A stretch of DNA of 64,000 nucleotides from positions 558,001 through 622,000 of the forward strand of contig NZ_MDJD01000054.1 in the NCBI RefSeq assembly GCF_001747085.1, written 5' to 3'. Shown one piece after another: positions 63,813 to 64,000 of this stretch. The DNA is from Flavivirga aquatica. GTDB taxonomy: Bacteria > Bacteroidota > Bacteroidia > Flavobacteriales > Flavobacteriaceae. The position numbers and the translations under genes are program-made. Every line of letters starts with the position of its first letter. Positions within the stretch are counted from its first letter, which is position 1. A model generated the notes under the pieces. The model ran no database searches, was not told the DNA's origin, and worked only from the letters and a program-made list of their open reading frames with translations.

Positions 63813-64000
63813 ATGGCAAAAATTAAATTAGAATACCTTTGGTTAGATGGTTATAAGCCAACTCAAAACTTGAGAAGTAAAACTAAGGTAGAGGAGCATG
63901 AAAACTTCAAGGGAACATTAGAAGAATTAGGAAATTGGTCTTTTGATGGGTCTTCGACTCAACAAGCTGAAGGTGGATCTTCTGACTGTTTATTAAAACC
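63813..64000 (+). CDS. glnA: Second glutamine synthetase, N-terminal part (type II-like)
   Basis: The gene runs off the window. The 62 visible residues 'KLEYLWLDGYKP', 'LEELGNWSFDGSSTQQAEG' and 'SDCLLKP' match the N-terminal beta-grasp domain of the eukaryotic-like type II glutamine synthetase. It is divergent from the type III gene. Whether the two enzymes are both active cannot be seen here. Confidence 0.9.
   Translation, partial: MAKIKLEYLWLDGYKPTQNLRSKTKVEEHENFKGTLEELGNWSFDGSSTQQAEGGSSDCLLK

Overview
This window looks like chromosomal DNA of a marine-type member of the Flavobacteriaceae (Bacteroidota). The evidence is the very AT-rich sequence, the near absence of Shine-Dalgarno sequences, and 19 well-placed copies of the Bacteroidota -7 promoter box TAnnTTTG. 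Two secreted proteins end in type IX secretion sorting domains (one type B at the left edge, one type A at 50.9-53.7 kb). Several families are typical of the group: DUF3078, DUF4197, DUF4920, a TerB-like protein, a large PurM, type III glutamine synthetase, and a DnaJ with a reduced zinc region. Most genes are ordinary core genes. No tRNA, rRNA, CRISPR array or complete mobile element was found.

Layout. 0-9.7 kb: end of a large T9SS-secreted protein, uvrB, a TerB-like protein, a DUF1456 protein, an OmpA-like protein, sucC, lysA and a sterol-desaturase-like hydroxylase. 9.7-16 kb: an accessory and partly decayed stretch with a dead membrane-protein gene, a DinB-like secreted protein, a lipoprotein, a three-gene sensor operon (membrane protein, histidine kinase, LuxR-type regulator), a gene broken by an amber codon, a phage-tail-collar (microcystin-dependent) protein and a dead LysE exporter. 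16-31.6 kb: M28 peptidase, PPK2, an NtrC-like regulator without a DNA-binding domain, an ABC-2 exporter with MscS, a candidate small RNA, dnaJ-grpE, YceI, an epimerase, DUF4920-mnmD, ilvE and a MazG-like protein. 31.6-41.5 kb: a 28-residue membrane peptide gene, SRPBCC/GyrI, crcB, a CrtI-like oxidoreductase, a cytochrome P450 pair, an MFS-VOC-DJ-1 operon behind a possible attenuator, and an Lrp regulator. 41.6-50.3 kb: fused isobutyryl-CoA mutase, purU, a second OmpA-like protein, a thioredoxin-like protein, DUF4197 and two very small proteins. 50.8-64 kb: a modular secreted glycosidase-like protein, a 1.4 kb gene-poor stretch with an IS1595-type transposase relic, pyrF, prfA, gene fragments, DUF3078, purM, glutamine synthetase III and the start of a second glutamine synthetase.

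What deserves attention. (1) A 26-codon leader ORF ending in Trp-rich codons, with its own promoter and followed by a perfect terminator hairpin, precedes the MFS operon and looks like a transcription attenuator. (2) Two copies of a structured intergenic element lie within 10 bp of the stop codons of ppk2 and glnN. They share outer cores but have unrelated internal hairpins. (3) A promoter-hairpin-terminator unit of about 87 nt downstream of dnaJ is a good small-RNA candidate. (4) Three direct repeats about one LytTR period apart lie between the TerB-like and DUF1456 genes. (5) Several genes carry in-frame stops or frameshifts, so gene decay is under way in the accessory segments.

All family assignments come from reading the translated sequences and recognising motifs. 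No database search was possible.
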